Under the pieces are notes generated by a model. It was not told the DNA's origin. It searched no databases and saw nothing but the letters and a program-made list of their open reading frames with translations. This document shows positions 11,548-21,700 of a DNA stretch of 64,000 bases, in pieces. The number at the start of each line of letters is the position of its first letter. Position 1 is the stretch's first letter. The stretch covers positions 27,752,256 through 27,816,255 of the forward strand of contig CM047425.1 in assembly GCA_026168455.1 (NCBI GenBank), given 5' to 3'. This DNA is from Theocolax elegans. Its lineage: Eukaryota > Arthropoda > Insecta > Hymenoptera > Cerocephalidae. The position numbers and the translations under genes are program-made.

Positions 11548-12021
11548 TTACCATTCCATGATAGATTCTTTTGTATAAAATTGATGCATCAACTTCACAT
11601 TATGCAAGGCGCAAATAGTTTTACATGCATTATTGTGATTGGAACAGACTGTTGCTAATTTAGGATGGTCGTAGGTTTGGTACTCCTCGATATCACTGAC
11701 CGGAATGTTGAAACGTTGAAGCCACTCTTTTCTCAAACCACCAATGACGAAAATCCGATCAGCGTTGCGTAAGCGGTCACGAATAATATTCCCGATTTCC
11801 GTGTAGTCGAGATCCCCAGAGTTCCAAGTTAGACCATGGTAGCGTTCTAACCACAAATTCTTATGTTTATATTTCTGAGAGAGTTTGTTCCAAGGAAACG
11901 GTGCTCTGAACAAAAAGAGTTCGGGTTGAACGTCTCCGGTGAGAGGATAAATTGCTAGCTCCTTCAGAACGACATCTTTGCCTGGCTTCATAAATCCTTG
12001 AACGTCTACTGCGTACTCCAT
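11548..12021 (-). CDS. Polinton-associated outward gene, left copy (uncharacterised family)
   Basis: This is an intact 157-residue frame. I chose the ATG at 12021 (protein start MEYAVDVQGF) over the longer non-ATG frame because the right-end paralog starts at the same point and a TATA box (12060-12065) lies about 38 nt upstream. Visible features: an N-terminal VDVQGF block, an FPWN...W..RYHGLTW block around residues 55-75, a GGLRKEWL block near residue 105, and a C-terminal Cys/His cluster CSNHNNACKTICALH that may bind zinc. The paralog at 23655-24259 is transcribed outward from the other end. This copy has no intron. I do not know its function. The DxQ start and LH near the C-terminus vaguely recall DEDD exonucleases, but key residues do not line up, so this is only a guess. 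Confidence 0.8.
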   Translation of the reverse strand: MEYAVDVQGFMKPGKDVVLKELAIYPLTGDVQPELFLFRAPFPWNKLSQKYKHKNLWLERYHGLTWNSGDLDYTEIGNIIRDRLRNADRIFVIGGLRKEWLQRFNIPVSDIEEYQTYDHPKLATVCSNHNNACKTICALHNVKLMHQFYTKESIMEW

Positions 12022-12054
12022 CTGGACAACGTATGAGATGCTGCAAGAAGGAAC

Positions 12055-12205
12055 TCTGATATATAAACTACCCCCCCTCCTCACGTCATTACTACCCCCA
12101 CTTTACTACTACCCCCACTTTACTACTACCCCTACTTCACTACTACCCCCACTTCACTACTACCCCCACTTCGCTACTACCCCCACTTAACTACTACCCC
12201 CACTC
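12055..12205 (-). promoter_or_regulatory. TATA box and 17-bp minisatellite upstream of the left outward gene
   Basis: A TATA box (minus strand GTTTATATATC, around 12060-12065) precedes the ATG at 12021. Directly upstream are about eight copies of a 17-bp unit; on the minus strand each has TGGGGGTAGTA. The paralog promoter at 23487-23620 also has TGGGGGTAA twice, so the G-run motif may be a shared cis element rather than random slippage. Confidence 0.6.
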
Positions 12206-12206
12206 C

Positions 12207-13404
12207 TTAAACAAGCTTCTTCACATCACCGCTAGCTGGATTATATTGTACAATACGATCATGTAAAATCAAACAGTATGCTGAAGTTCCAGAAGGAAAG
12301 TTGTTTCTCGATTCGAATTCTAGACGCACATCCACTGGAGCGCTTTTTAATGATTCATTCTGCTTCGAGCAATCGATTACGATCAGTGGCATGTAATTGA
12401 GGTAGTATAATTTAGTCAACATTGGTTCCGGATCTTTACCGTAGTAAGAATTTTGAAAACTGGTGTACATATCATACAATATAGCGTATTGATTATGGTT
12501 CACATCAAGATTTAGATTTCCCTATGGATAGTACTGTGAATTGAGAAAAAGTTTTACGTTGGTGATATTGCAGAGATCAAATTGACTGGCATTAGCCGCT
12601 TTTTGACTTTTACGATTAGTTTGAAAACCTAGAATAACAAGTCTAGGTTTTTCTAGTTGATTAGTTGTTTTTACAGTCCAAACATGTCTTGACGTTGTTG
12701 GGAGAAGTGGATATTCGTACAAATCCCAAGTTCGAAAACTCATGGATATTGCTCTATCTTTCCCTACATAATCGAGTAATCAAACTTTACGAGGATTTGA
12801 TGCGACTACGTATGGCATAAGCCACTCGATTCTCATTAATTCAATCTTGAAATCTTCATAAGTAATGTTATTTTCGATATGCACACCTGTTTGAACAACA
12901 GCATTCAAATCAGTTCGCGATCTCGTGAGAATAAGTTCATGCTTTGCATTGATTACTATTTTACAATAGTCTTCGGCGAAACCAAGAATCATGTTCAATG
13001 GTATAGAAACGTCAAAGTATCCATCATCATTCGCAATATTTTGCGTCTCCTCAATGTCTATCCATCCAGCGTTCTCAATCAACATACTCTGACTAGCAGT
13101 AAGAGATATCCAACCTTTCATGAGACTTGTTAACCCTACGTTTTTACTCTTATCTATTTTTATGGCATTCAACTCATATCTAATTTCTTCAAATAAGTGA
13201 CAAATTGCGTTATTTACAAACTTTGTGTGCTCCACAATTCTACTATCTAGTAAAAGACACAAGTCTTGATGTTGAATGGATATACGAATTTCATCACTAT
13301 TGTTGTAGTTGAATGCAGTATACGGTTGATGTGCGCGAACTTCATAGTGTGCCACTGATTCATCGAATGTGACAGGTGACTGTAGTGCTTAGAATTTCTT
13401 CCAT
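12207..13404 (-). pseudogene. Polinton major capsid protein, double jelly-roll type, broken
   Basis: The reading frame from about 13380 to 12207 carries typical Polinton capsid wording, for example HQPYTAFNYN, DEIRISIQHQDLCLLL and FVNNAICHLFEEIRYELN near the N-terminus. Two in-frame stops break it: TGA at 12780-12782 and TAG at 12522-12524. Sequence on both sides of each stop stays in frame and conserved. The N-terminus needs one more change: an ATG at 13404 is in another frame, joined by a 1-nt shift near 13385. A TATA-like element (TATATAAAC, about 13540-13549) lies at the penton gene stop. In the family this protein forms the virion shell. As it stands no full product can be made without readthrough. 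Total span is about 390 codons. Confidence 0.88.
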
Positions 13405-13550
13405 TTCTTTGAAAACAACAAAATAGAATGCAAGTTATTTTCCACCAAGGACGAGTCGTAAGCCTAGACTTTTTAGGAATTGTATCTTTCGCCGTGTTAG
13501 CGTTGCAACAGTTTGTCGCTGACTGATGGATGGAGCATGAGTTTTCCTGT

Positions 13551-14270
13551 TTATATAGTTTCTACGTTCAAAAAACGATTCCCATTATAATTGTTTAATG
13601 TGCAACCTAATCTTATAACTTCTCCACGAAAATTGACTAAGTCTCCGTCTTGATATATTATGCGTATTTGTAAGTAATCAATATATTTCACATTAACTCG
13701 AAGATAAATAATGTTTGAAGGAATCTCTATAATTTTATATCCAGGTGGTACAGCAGGAAAAAATTCGTGAATAGTATGAACTTTTTGTTCGTTTATATAC
13801 GCTCCTGAAGTAATATTACACTCAACTCTTAAAGCGTTAACTTTTAAAATTGCTACGGGTGAATCTGAACTGTGAGAAACGTTTGGCTCGAGAATACGCG
13901 AAGTAAAACCTAATAATCGACCAATAGAATTATGATGATTGAAATTTATTGGTTGAGAGCACTTAATTGTACTACGTAACGTGTTATTGTTAGGCTTTAC
14001 ACTAATGGTGATGTTATCGTGAGAAAGTCTTTTACGAAGAAACTTGTCAATGTCCTCAATTTCATAACTACCTACTGGTATAATTATAGTTTGTTCACCT
14101 ACGTAAAATTTGTTATTACTATTATCAATATTTGGAATTGAATTGATGGATAAAAATTCTACCAAACCAAGAACGTAATGTTTTCTTGGGGAAAGTTCAA
14201 TTGGTGGAAAGTATTGAGCTTCGAGAATTGAAGAAGTACCGGAAAGTGTCAGTGTGAATGAATCTTCCAT
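13551..14270 (-). CDS. Polinton minor capsid (penton) protein, single jelly-roll
   Basis: This intact frame of 239 residues starts at an ATG (14270). A TATA box (TATATAAAG, 14312-14320) lies about 45 nt upstream and overlaps the stop of the protease gene. Characteristic segments are FPPIELSPRKHYVLGLVEF and IPNIDNSNNKFYVG near residues 20-60, then IPVGSYEIEDIDKFLRKRL, and GRLLGFTSRIL near residue 120. This is the pattern I know from Polinton penton proteins, which occupy the capsid vertices. It is the only capsid gene here without a disruption. It lies between the major capsid and the protease genes, the usual late-gene neighbourhood. Confidence 0.85.
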   Translation of the reverse strand: MEDSFTLTLSGTSSILEAQYFPPIELSPRKHYVLGLVEFLSINSIPNIDNSNNKFYVGEQTIIIPVGSYEIEDIDKFLRKRLSHDNITISVKPNNNTLRSTIKCSQPINFNHHNSIGRLLGFTSRILEPNVSHSSDSPVAILKVNALRVECNITSGAYINEQKVHTIHEFFPAVPPGYKIIEIPSNIIYLRVNVKYIDYLQIRIIYQDGDLVNFRGEVIRLGCTLNNYNGNRFLNVETI

Positions 14271-14313
14271 GACTGTTCAAAGTAAAATGAATTGATTCTT
14301 TTTGAGCAATACT

Positions 14314-15508
14314 TTATATACTTTTTAAAAATTGCAAACACAAGTGTCCGCAATTGTAAGTATCAAAGTTTTGATATCGTTCATGATTATAATTAACTTC
14401 ATCAACTCCAAAATATATCATCAAATCTAAGGTGATCTAAGGTGGTTGAAGGTCACCAAAGCTATCAAAATATATTACGTTATTACCTCGTTTACAGTAT
14501 GCTACCCAATGTGTACCAGGTCCACTAGCATCATCAAGATTTACAATAGCTGATTCACGATATCGTGGACCATCAGCCGGCAATGCATTTCGCATAAAAA
14601 CACCTCTAAAATTAGGAATTTTTAGAATTTTTGCATATTTCATAATATCAATGTTGGTAAGTGCTCTCTGGGGTAATTTTATACCAATCTTTTTTTTTAA
14701 ACCCTTACCTCGAATATATGGTTTCAGATGAATACCTAAACCTTTTTTGTGTGGTTTTAAATAGAGACCTTTACCTAAAGCAATGGCTTCCATTGTCTTA
14801 TTATGCCGTTTGTTTTCTTCCAATTCTTGTTTAGCTGCTTTGGTTGCATTAAGTGCCTTTACTATTCCTGCTGCTCCACCTACAAGAGCACCAGTAGCGC
14901 TCAAACCGGCAAATAATGGTATTAGGAATGGTAAAGCACCACCAATTTTTTTTGGAATCGGTAAAATACGAGGAACCTTCATTTTTCCCTTCCCACCGGT
15001 AATTTTTACTACATTTTGAGCCTTTTGCAAAGCAGATTTAATTACTTGTTTAGCACATTTAGTCGAAGTTAATTTTCGACAGTTAGCAGCTTCAACCACT
15101 TTATTAAGAGAAGTTTTCTGCTGCTTCTTTTTTTTTCTTTTTTAATCCCATTCCAAATTTCGACTTTAATATCATCGCGTTAGTTATAGCGTAAGCGGCT
15201 GTTTTCTCACCGATGTTAGTGTCCTTCGATAAAACTCGATTCCAAGCTTTATTTGCTAAAACTCTATTTGCAGCGTTTCTCAATTCAAGATTTTCTCGGT
15301 TTTTAGAGTATGCAATGTCGTGTTCCTTACAAGCAACTTCAAGAGGATTAATACCAGGATCTCCTCGAGCTGACCTTTTACTTAATTTCGTTCCTGGTCC
15401 ACTATATTGATACCCGGGCAAATGAAGTTCAAAAGGTAATTTATTGATGGCTTTGTTGATCAAGCCGCAACCTCGTTTTTGTCGATGATCACGTATGTAA
15501 TTGATCAT
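14314..15508 (-). pseudogene. PLA2-domain / basic core / adenovirus-type cysteine protease fusion, broken
   Basis: The first part (15508-15104) has a parvovirus-like phospholipase A2 signature: PGYQYSGPGTKL, then NPLEVACKEHDIAYS, with the HD pair of the PLA2 active site. It ends in a lysine tract. Beyond a run of nine A on the minus strand (about 15129-15137) the frame changes. It continues with a basic segment, a hydrophobic Ala/Gly-rich segment (about 15000-14840), GKGLYLKP-type repeats, and then a protease domain with GTHWVAY (His), YFDSFG (Asp) and NCGHLCLQFL (Cys). A TAG at 14437-14439 interrupts the protease between Asp and Cys; the frame after it is clean to TAA at 14314-14316. In related elements these parts form one protein, so an A-run indel plus one nonsense change is the simplest reading. 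The expected roles are capsid maturation and membrane breach during entry. Confidence 0.85.
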
Positions 15509-15607
15509 CACTCTATAAAAGTCAGCTTCAGACTGATTTCTGAAACTATATAAACATCCTATTTATAGTCAAGCAGTTAGTAACTATTGAGACGTTGCAC
15601 TGCACTC
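15509..15607. promoter_or_regulatory. Divergent Polinton promoter between PLA2/protease and ATPase genes
   Basis: The plus-strand TATA (TATATAAAC, 15547-15555) lies about 53 nt before the ATPase ATG at 15608. The minus-strand TATA (CTATAAAT, 15561-15568) lies about 53 nt before the PLA2 ATG at 15508. The arrangement is nearly symmetric in a 99-bp gap. Confidence 0.65.
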
Positions 15608-16294
15608 ATGGATTTCAAAGAGCAGCCTGTTAAGCTACCAATAGCTAATTTTGATGTTATCGTAGAGCAAGACAGAAGACCAAAACGACATAGAGATTTA
15701 CTTCCAGATAGTATAAGAGCTATATTCTGTGGTCCTTCTAATTGCGGTAAAACCAATAGTCTCCTTGCTCTCATAACTCATCCAAATGGAGTAAGATTTG
15801 AAAATGTATATGTATATTCAAAATCTCTGAATCAAGCAAAGTATAAGATGCTAAAAGAGTTATTGAACCCCATAGATGGTGTACAATATTTTCCTTTTAG
15901 TGAACATGATACAGTAGTAGATCCAGAAAACGCACTTCCCAATTGAATTATGATTTTTGATGATATTGCATGTGAGAAGCAAGATAATGTAAGATCATTT
16001 TTCTGCATGGGTAGACATAAAATGGTTGACTGTTTCTATCTTTGTCAGACGTATACTCGAATTCCCAAACATCTCGTTAGAGATAACGTTAATTTTTTAG
16101 CTTTATTCCGACAAGAAGATTTAAATTTAAAACACATTTACGATGATCATGTGAATTCTGACATGAGTTATGCTCAATTTAAAGAGTTATGTTCAAAATT
16201 TTGGAAAGATGATAAGTATGGATTTTTAGTCATAGACAAGGATCGATCAATCAATGATGGTAGATATCGGAAGGGATTTGACTGCTTTGCTTGA
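15608..16294 (+). pseudogene. Polinton FtsK/HerA-type DNA packaging ATPase, one nonsense codon
   Basis: The frame is 228 codons long. Walker A is GPSNCGKTN near residue 44. Walker B is IMIFDDIACEK near residue 115, followed by FYLCQTYTRIPKHLVRDN with the expected sensor region, and the C-terminus reads DKYGFLVIDKD. A TGA at 15944-15946 sits three codons before the Walker B hydrophobic run, and the frame is otherwise uninterrupted. In the family this enzyme pumps genome DNA into the capsid. The stop codon overlaps the first codon of the next gene by 4 nt (TTGA at 16291-16294). Confidence 0.9.
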
Positions 16295-17217
16295 ATTTTA
16301 ATGATTTCCAACGAGAGCAAAAAGTTCTTGAGCAGCTTGGGAAAGCTCAAGAAGCTATCAAACAAAAGTATAAACTGCTAAAGTATGGAAAAGAAAGTGT
16401 CGATCGAACATTGAATGAAACATTTAAACCTATAGTTGATCCTCTTCAGGAAATTCTCAGTGAAACTAAAAAGAAGAATAATCCTAAAAGCTTAAAACGG
16501 ACATATGTTGAAGAACAAGAAATTTCAAATTTTCCCATCAGGACTGAAAATACTTCCACTGATGATGATGACAGTATCATTACCATACGACCAAATGACA
16601 GTATGTCTGACATAACTGATGATGATATCAATGCTGATGATAAGTATGTTAAAATGTTTTATCGAAATGATGTAGATAATCTCGATAAAATATATGGAGT
16701 ACGTCTCGAAGCCGATAAATTTATGATTGGTAATTTATCGATAATATTTAAACGACAGAGCATTCAAGTAAATCACGTAATATTTCCAAAACCTAATGGG
16801 TTGATGGAGCTATTATTTACCAAAAATCCTAATCAAGATATCATCAGCAAATCTGATTTGCAAAACTATCGCAAAATTTTGGAAATGTCAAGTGCATACA
16901 GAAAAAAATTTAACAAGGATGAAGCTGTACGTACTCATAAAAGCAAGTTCAATAATATTATTGCTCCCATGTTTAATCTGATTAATAAATTAGCAATTTG
17001 TAAAGGTTTTACTGAAATTCATGCAAAATCATTACCTCGATACAAAATTGCTAGAAAAAGTATATCATTTACGGATTACGTCTACTGGGATGATCCTAAT
17101 GAACTTGTCGAAAGACTTCGCATACTGTTAGCTGAACGATCAGCTGGAAATAATACACTTACTAATGAAATTCATTCCATTATTGAAGAATTGCGAGAAT
17201 CAGGATATATATATTGA
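16291..17217 (+). CDS. DUF8207-like Polinton protein
   Basis: A 308-codon frame overlaps the ATPase stop. The first codon is TTG, at exactly the place where an ATG would give an ATGA stop-start overlap, so the start codon is probably mutated or noncanonical. The next in-frame ATG lies deep inside (about 16600). The N-terminal third is charged and probably coiled (REQKVLEQLGKAQEAIKQKY). The middle is acidic, and from about residue 120 it has YGVRLEADKFMIGN, LMELLFTKNP and ENYRKIL-like wording that I associate with the DUF8207 family found in arthropod Polintons. Function is unknown. The position between ATPase and fibre suggests a virion or assembly role. Confidence 0.7.
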   Translation: MNFNDFQREQKVLEQLGKAQEAIKQKYKLLKYGKESVDRTLNETFKPIVDPLQEILSETKKKNNPKSLKRTYVEEQEISNFPIRTENTSTDDDDSIITIRPNDSMSDITDDDINADDKYVKMFYRNDVDNLDKIYGVRLEADKFMIGNLSIIFKRQSIQVNHVIFPKPNGLMELLFTKNPNQDIISKSDLQNYRKILEMSSAYRKKFNKDEAVRTHKSKFNNIIAPMFNLINKLAICKGFTEIHAKSLPRYKIARKSISFTDYVYWDDPNELVERLRILLAERSAGNNTLTNEIHSIIEELRESGYIY

Positions 17218-17247
17218 GATCACTATGGAGTACGCATCATTTCTAAA

Positions 17248-17570
17248 ATGAGTATCGACGTGTTCGGACGTAAACTCGGAAGGATCGAAGGTAGTCGATG
17301 TCCGCCTGGAATTGGATACAAAATTACATTGGATGGCCAATATGATGTTAAAAATAAAAAATTATGTAATGTTGCCTCTCCTACTCCTACATACATTACA
17401 ACAAATAATTTACACAGAAATTAAAAATGTAATAGAAGTTACAACTAAATTAAAAGATATAGTCAATAATTTAAATACGATAGTAGAGTCGTGATGAAAT
17501 TGATGCATTAGCAAAATATTTAAGAGATGAAATATATGCAATTAAAGTCCACTTACATCTAGATAAATGA
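17248..17570 (+). pseudogene. Fibre/spike-like small Polinton protein, frameshifted
   Basis: The ATG at 17248 opens with SIDVFGRKLG, then PPGIGYKITLDGQYD and KNKKLCNVA. This glycine-proline plus KLCNV pattern is common in short Polinton fibre-like proteins. The first frame stops at 17422-17424. The continuation, a coiled-coil-like stretch (KNVIEVTTKLKDIVNNL), is in another frame to 17494. The tail (RDEIDALAKYLRDEIYAI) is in a third frame, ending at TGA 17568-17570, so two indels are present. A nine-codon upstream frame at 17225-17251 overlaps the start. The integrase ATG overlaps the final TGA. The fibre role is inference from family pattern. Confidence 0.6.
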
Positions 17571-18199
17571 TGGATTATAAAAAAGAAACCGTGGTTGAAG
17601 AGCTTCACAGGCCAGCAAGACGTAACTATCTACGACGAAAGTTTAAGATTCTTGATTTGGATGAGACTTGGCAAGCTGATCTCGTAGAAATGATACCTTA
17701 TGTTAAAGAAAATAAAGGCTATAAGTATATGCTTACAGTTATCGATATTTTCTCGAAATATGCATGGGCTGTTCCTGTAAAGAGAAAGACTGGAGAAGAT
17801 GTTGCAGCATCAATGAATACTATATTAATTATAAATCGTAAACCACAGAATTTGCATACTGACAGAGGCAAAGAATTTTACAATGCAAAATTTCAGAATC
17901 TGATGCAAAAATATAACATCAATCTGTACTCAACTTACAGCAATCTCAAAGCATCCATCTGCGAACGTTTCAATCGCACGTTGAAAAATGCTATGTGGAA
18001 AAACTGCAGTCTACGTATCATTTGAAGGATCAAACACAAATCCATTTACGTAAGATCAACCAATCGCTGGTGGCTTCTACGAGCAAGAGCTGTTGAAGGT
18101 CAAGTATCCAGATATCTACCTCGTGGAAAAAGTTCTCAATGTCGTGGAAATCAAGTATTTGTAAAGTGGCTTGGTTTTGATTCAACGCATAATAGTTGA
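17567..18199 (+). pseudogene. Polinton retroviral-like integrase with chromodomain remnant, internally deleted
   Basis: The core (17567-18000) is recognisable by the catalytic triad: D in TWQADLVEM, D in LHTDRGKEF and E in SICERFNRTLK, with about 33 residues between the last two. VIDIFSKYAWAVP is the conserved beta-strand block. The frame ends at 18025. Downstream, other frames keep the C-terminal domain: TNPFT, then GGFYEQELLKVKYPDIYLVE (about 18060-18160) and VKWLGFDSTHN (about 18165-18199), the last resembling a chromodomain. About 50 residues between core and C-terminal part are missing, and at least two frameshifts and a TAA separate the pieces. Integration of the excised element is the known function; this copy cannot make an intact enzyme. 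Confidence 0.88.
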
Positions 18200-18361
18200 A
18201 TTAATAAATCAGATTTATAAAAAAAGATTAAATGATTAAAAGATATTTTATATTAATAATAGTATTGTAATGAGAAGATTTAAATAAATAAACAGTTTAT
18301 TAAATTTAAAAGTCATGTTTTTGTTTATTCTAGCAGTCCTTTTTTTCTCATATTTACATAA

Positions 18362-18661
18362 TCACTTTCCGGAAAAGTGAAGGTTGTTACCACCTTTATA
18401 TGTAATAAACAATTCCATTTTATTGGCTGCATCAGCCATTCTAAAGAATCTTGAGTCATCTTTTTGAAGTGCATCGGAAATACGTTTCGGCAGGAATATG
18501 TCGAATTCTTCACCGATTTCAGCAACAACTTTGGCCCCGTATTTGGTAGTAACTGGCTTGAGCTTAGTCACCATATAAAGATTATCCTTCTGCAGCTCGC
18601 TTATCTTTTTCGTGGGAAGAAATCCTCCACGAGAGAGACTGTTTATGTCGCTAAAGTCCAT
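18362..18661 (-). CDS. Small Polinton protein, possibly OB-fold ssDNA-binding
   Basis: An intact frame of 99 residues starts at an ATG (18661). The central block LYMVTKLKPVTTKYGAKVVAEI, followed by FDIFLPKRISDAL, looks like alternating beta strands with basic residues, which resembles an OB-fold strand pair. Short proteins with this block recur beside Polinton polymerase genes in insects, so I favour a replication-associated ssDNA-binding role, but the fold is inferred from pattern only. It lies between the integrase and the polymerase C-terminus, on the polymerase strand. The neighbouring frame at 18325-18528 is a shadow. Confidence 0.65.
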   Translation of the reverse strand: MDFSDINSLSRGGFLPTKKISELQKDNLYMVTKLKPVTTKYGAKVVAEIGEEFDIFLPKRISDALQKDDSRFFRMADAANKMELFITYKGGNNLHFSGK

Positions 18662-18725
18662 CTATAAAAAAAAAAGAATGTTTAAAATATGTTTATGAGA
18701 TTTTATCTTTGATTAGAAAAAAAGC

Positions 18726-21700
18726 TTAATTCACTTCTAAAGACATGATGATATCACAGTCAACCCTTCTAAATCGTTTTCTTTCTTCTGCTTCTGCAAA
18801 ATCTTGTTCAACTCCTCGCCTACAGCTATATAGGATTTGCTGTGATTGCCTCGAGGTCTGCTGCAATGGTTGTTGCTGCGACTGGCTCGAGACTGCTCGA
18901 CTGTGATCTGCAGCTGCAAAGATCTGCTGATATAGACTGCTCTCCTCCAACGCAGCAGCATTCGGCGGCTCGACTGCGGTGGTTGCAGGAGTGGGATTTC
19001 CAGCTTCTCGATTCGCTCCCCAGTTTTCTTGAATGTGAGATAGTGGTGGTAGTTTCTCGATTGGTATGATTATAGAGGTAGGGAGTTCTTTATTCTGATT
19101 GACTACCCCCTCTTTAATACTATAATGTCCCCAGGGAAGGGTGTCTGGTTGACCAATCAGAAGACAACACTTGTCATCGTGTGCACTAAGTGCAATCTTT
19201 GTTTCTCTCTCAGTATACAATTTATGATGTCTAGATCTTATATTTCGTTGTTCTCTAGACAAGATGGCGTTCTGTTGCAGACAATGAATGTAGTCATCAA
19301 AGGTGATGGTTTTCTTGACAACTGAATTTTTAACACCTTTAGCCTTTTTGATAGGTTTACTATTCTGGACTCTTATACTATATACAAAACGTCTATTTTT
19401 TCAATATTTCAGATTTCGATAGTTGGCCGGGTTAATCGAATTCAAATGCATTTTTATGTGTAAATACACATATACAACCGGCCAAAACGTCTATTTTTTC
19501 AATATTTTTGATTTTGATAGTTGGCCGGGTTTACAGAATTCAAATGCATTTTTATACGTAAATACATGCATATAACCTGCCAAAACGTCTATTTTTTCAA
19601 TATTTTCGATTTCGATTGTTGGCCGGGTTTATCGATTTTACTCCTTAATCCAACGAATTCTAGCATGATTTCACCATTACATTCATCTTTCATTAAACCA
19701 ACGATCTTCTTGTTCTCGCGTGGCATACTGAATTCATTGTTTTCAGCGTAATCTGATGTGTCAAACTCATGGATATCTTGCTTCATTACGTCATACATAT
19801 TTGCACCTTTTATCTCGTATACCAAACTATCAGTATCAGTATACAAAATCTTGCAGCTATCTCCAACACGCGCTCGCATGTACTCATAATGGAATTTATA
19901 TACAAGCACTTTAGATAGATCCAAAACCATTAGTCCAATGTATATAGGTTTCTTGATATGGACTTCAGTTCGAATTATTTGAACAGCTACAAGATTTTCA
20001 TCAAAAATATCACAGCTATGGAAATTGGGTCTAGCAATGAGAGCTTCAGCTCCATATCGTCCAGCCCATTTATTAATTAATTTAATGTCTACTCTCTTCC
20101 TCTCATTCTCCATTGTTTTTCCATAGACAGCATTGTTAAACAATTTGAACAGCATCTTTTCAAAATCATTTAGCGTTCTTCCTTTTTTCACTGTTTAAAT
20201 CAATATATTTCTTTAACCATGTACTCTGGTCAAATTGGAGAACTCGATGTACCTTTTTCAAAATCAGGCCATGCTTAAGTACTTGCTTTAAAGCTCGGTA
20301 ATGAATGACGTATCGTTCTTTTGAATGAAGCGTTGTCATTAGTTTTTTTTGACGCATTCCTGGAGAAGCCATATGCTCTGCGCAAAATGGTAGATCTTTG
20401 TGTGCATTGTGAAGGGACTCAGGATACTACAAATCTACTTCCAGGATGAACCCAATTGCATGATTATCGGGAACATTGAAAAATATGGCTGCTGCTAGAT
20501 AATATTCACCCACTTAAATCCACTTTATGGTAATGATTCAGTCATAGCCCATCCATACAGGTTGTTGACATCATAGTACATCAAATATTTGTGTTCTTCA
20601 TTAATATTATAGTCATCTTTCATGTATGGATTTTTCGCCTTAGCGTAGTGATTACAGCATTGGCTAATACCTCGAATACCACGTTCAATAAACATAAGCA
20701 TGTCAATATCTGTCATCAACTCTAATTTAACCTATTAAAAAATAATATATTTTTTATATTTAAATAATAATAAATTAATTTATGAATAAAAAAAATACAT
20801 CGGTATATTTAAGCATAGCATCCCACGACAACCCAGGTGTTGTATAATAGTGGGCTGGATCCAAACCATAAGCTTCCAAACAGTTTCGTCTGAAATTCTC
20901 GAAAACTTCAGCTAACAGCAATATGTCAGTCTTTAGATAAAGATGTGAATATGGACCGAGGTTTTGAATGTTAAATAACTCCCACACTTTCTCCGCATGA
21001 TTGTAGTCATCATCCGTGATGTTATCTTCGTTCAAACTGCTATGGAAGTCGGCTTTTGAGGGAAGAGTATCTTCTTCAAGCTTGTTCAATGAGGAAACAT
21101 AGTCGTATGGAAAAACTCCTTTTCGTTTTAACAGAATAATCTGCTCAGTCGTGAACTCATCATTTTGTTGAAAAACTGTCTCCAAAGTATTCATTTGCTC
21201 TAAATATGAGGATAATTTATCCAAAGAGGAAGCCATAAACTTAAATGAATCGACGAATTGTAGGTTTATCTCAGTCCGTTCAACAAATTTACTGAAAGAG
21301 ATGTATTTCTCCTAGGTTTGTGGAAGAATGCTCACACGTCCTGGAAAGCATGTAGCTATTTCCTTAATAAATAAATGAGCATCATAGCCACTTAAGTTAT
21401 GGAAAATTACAGGCACGGTTCTTGAATCCTGATAATTTATATTACACAACCTGTGAGCTGGACCACGATACCTGCAAATTATTTTTTATTTAATAAATTG
21501 TATAAAATTATATTTGTAAGAAAAAATGAAAAAAAAAATTACTTTCCGGACAAAAGACAATGGTCTCGTACTTTCTTATCTTTCTCTGTAAAAGATTTCC
21601 TACAGATATAGCAAACTTCAGCCTTTGCAAACTCAGCTTTTTCTTTTAATGTTAGTTCTTTCATGAACTTGGGATTTTTATACATATTTTCTAACTCCAA

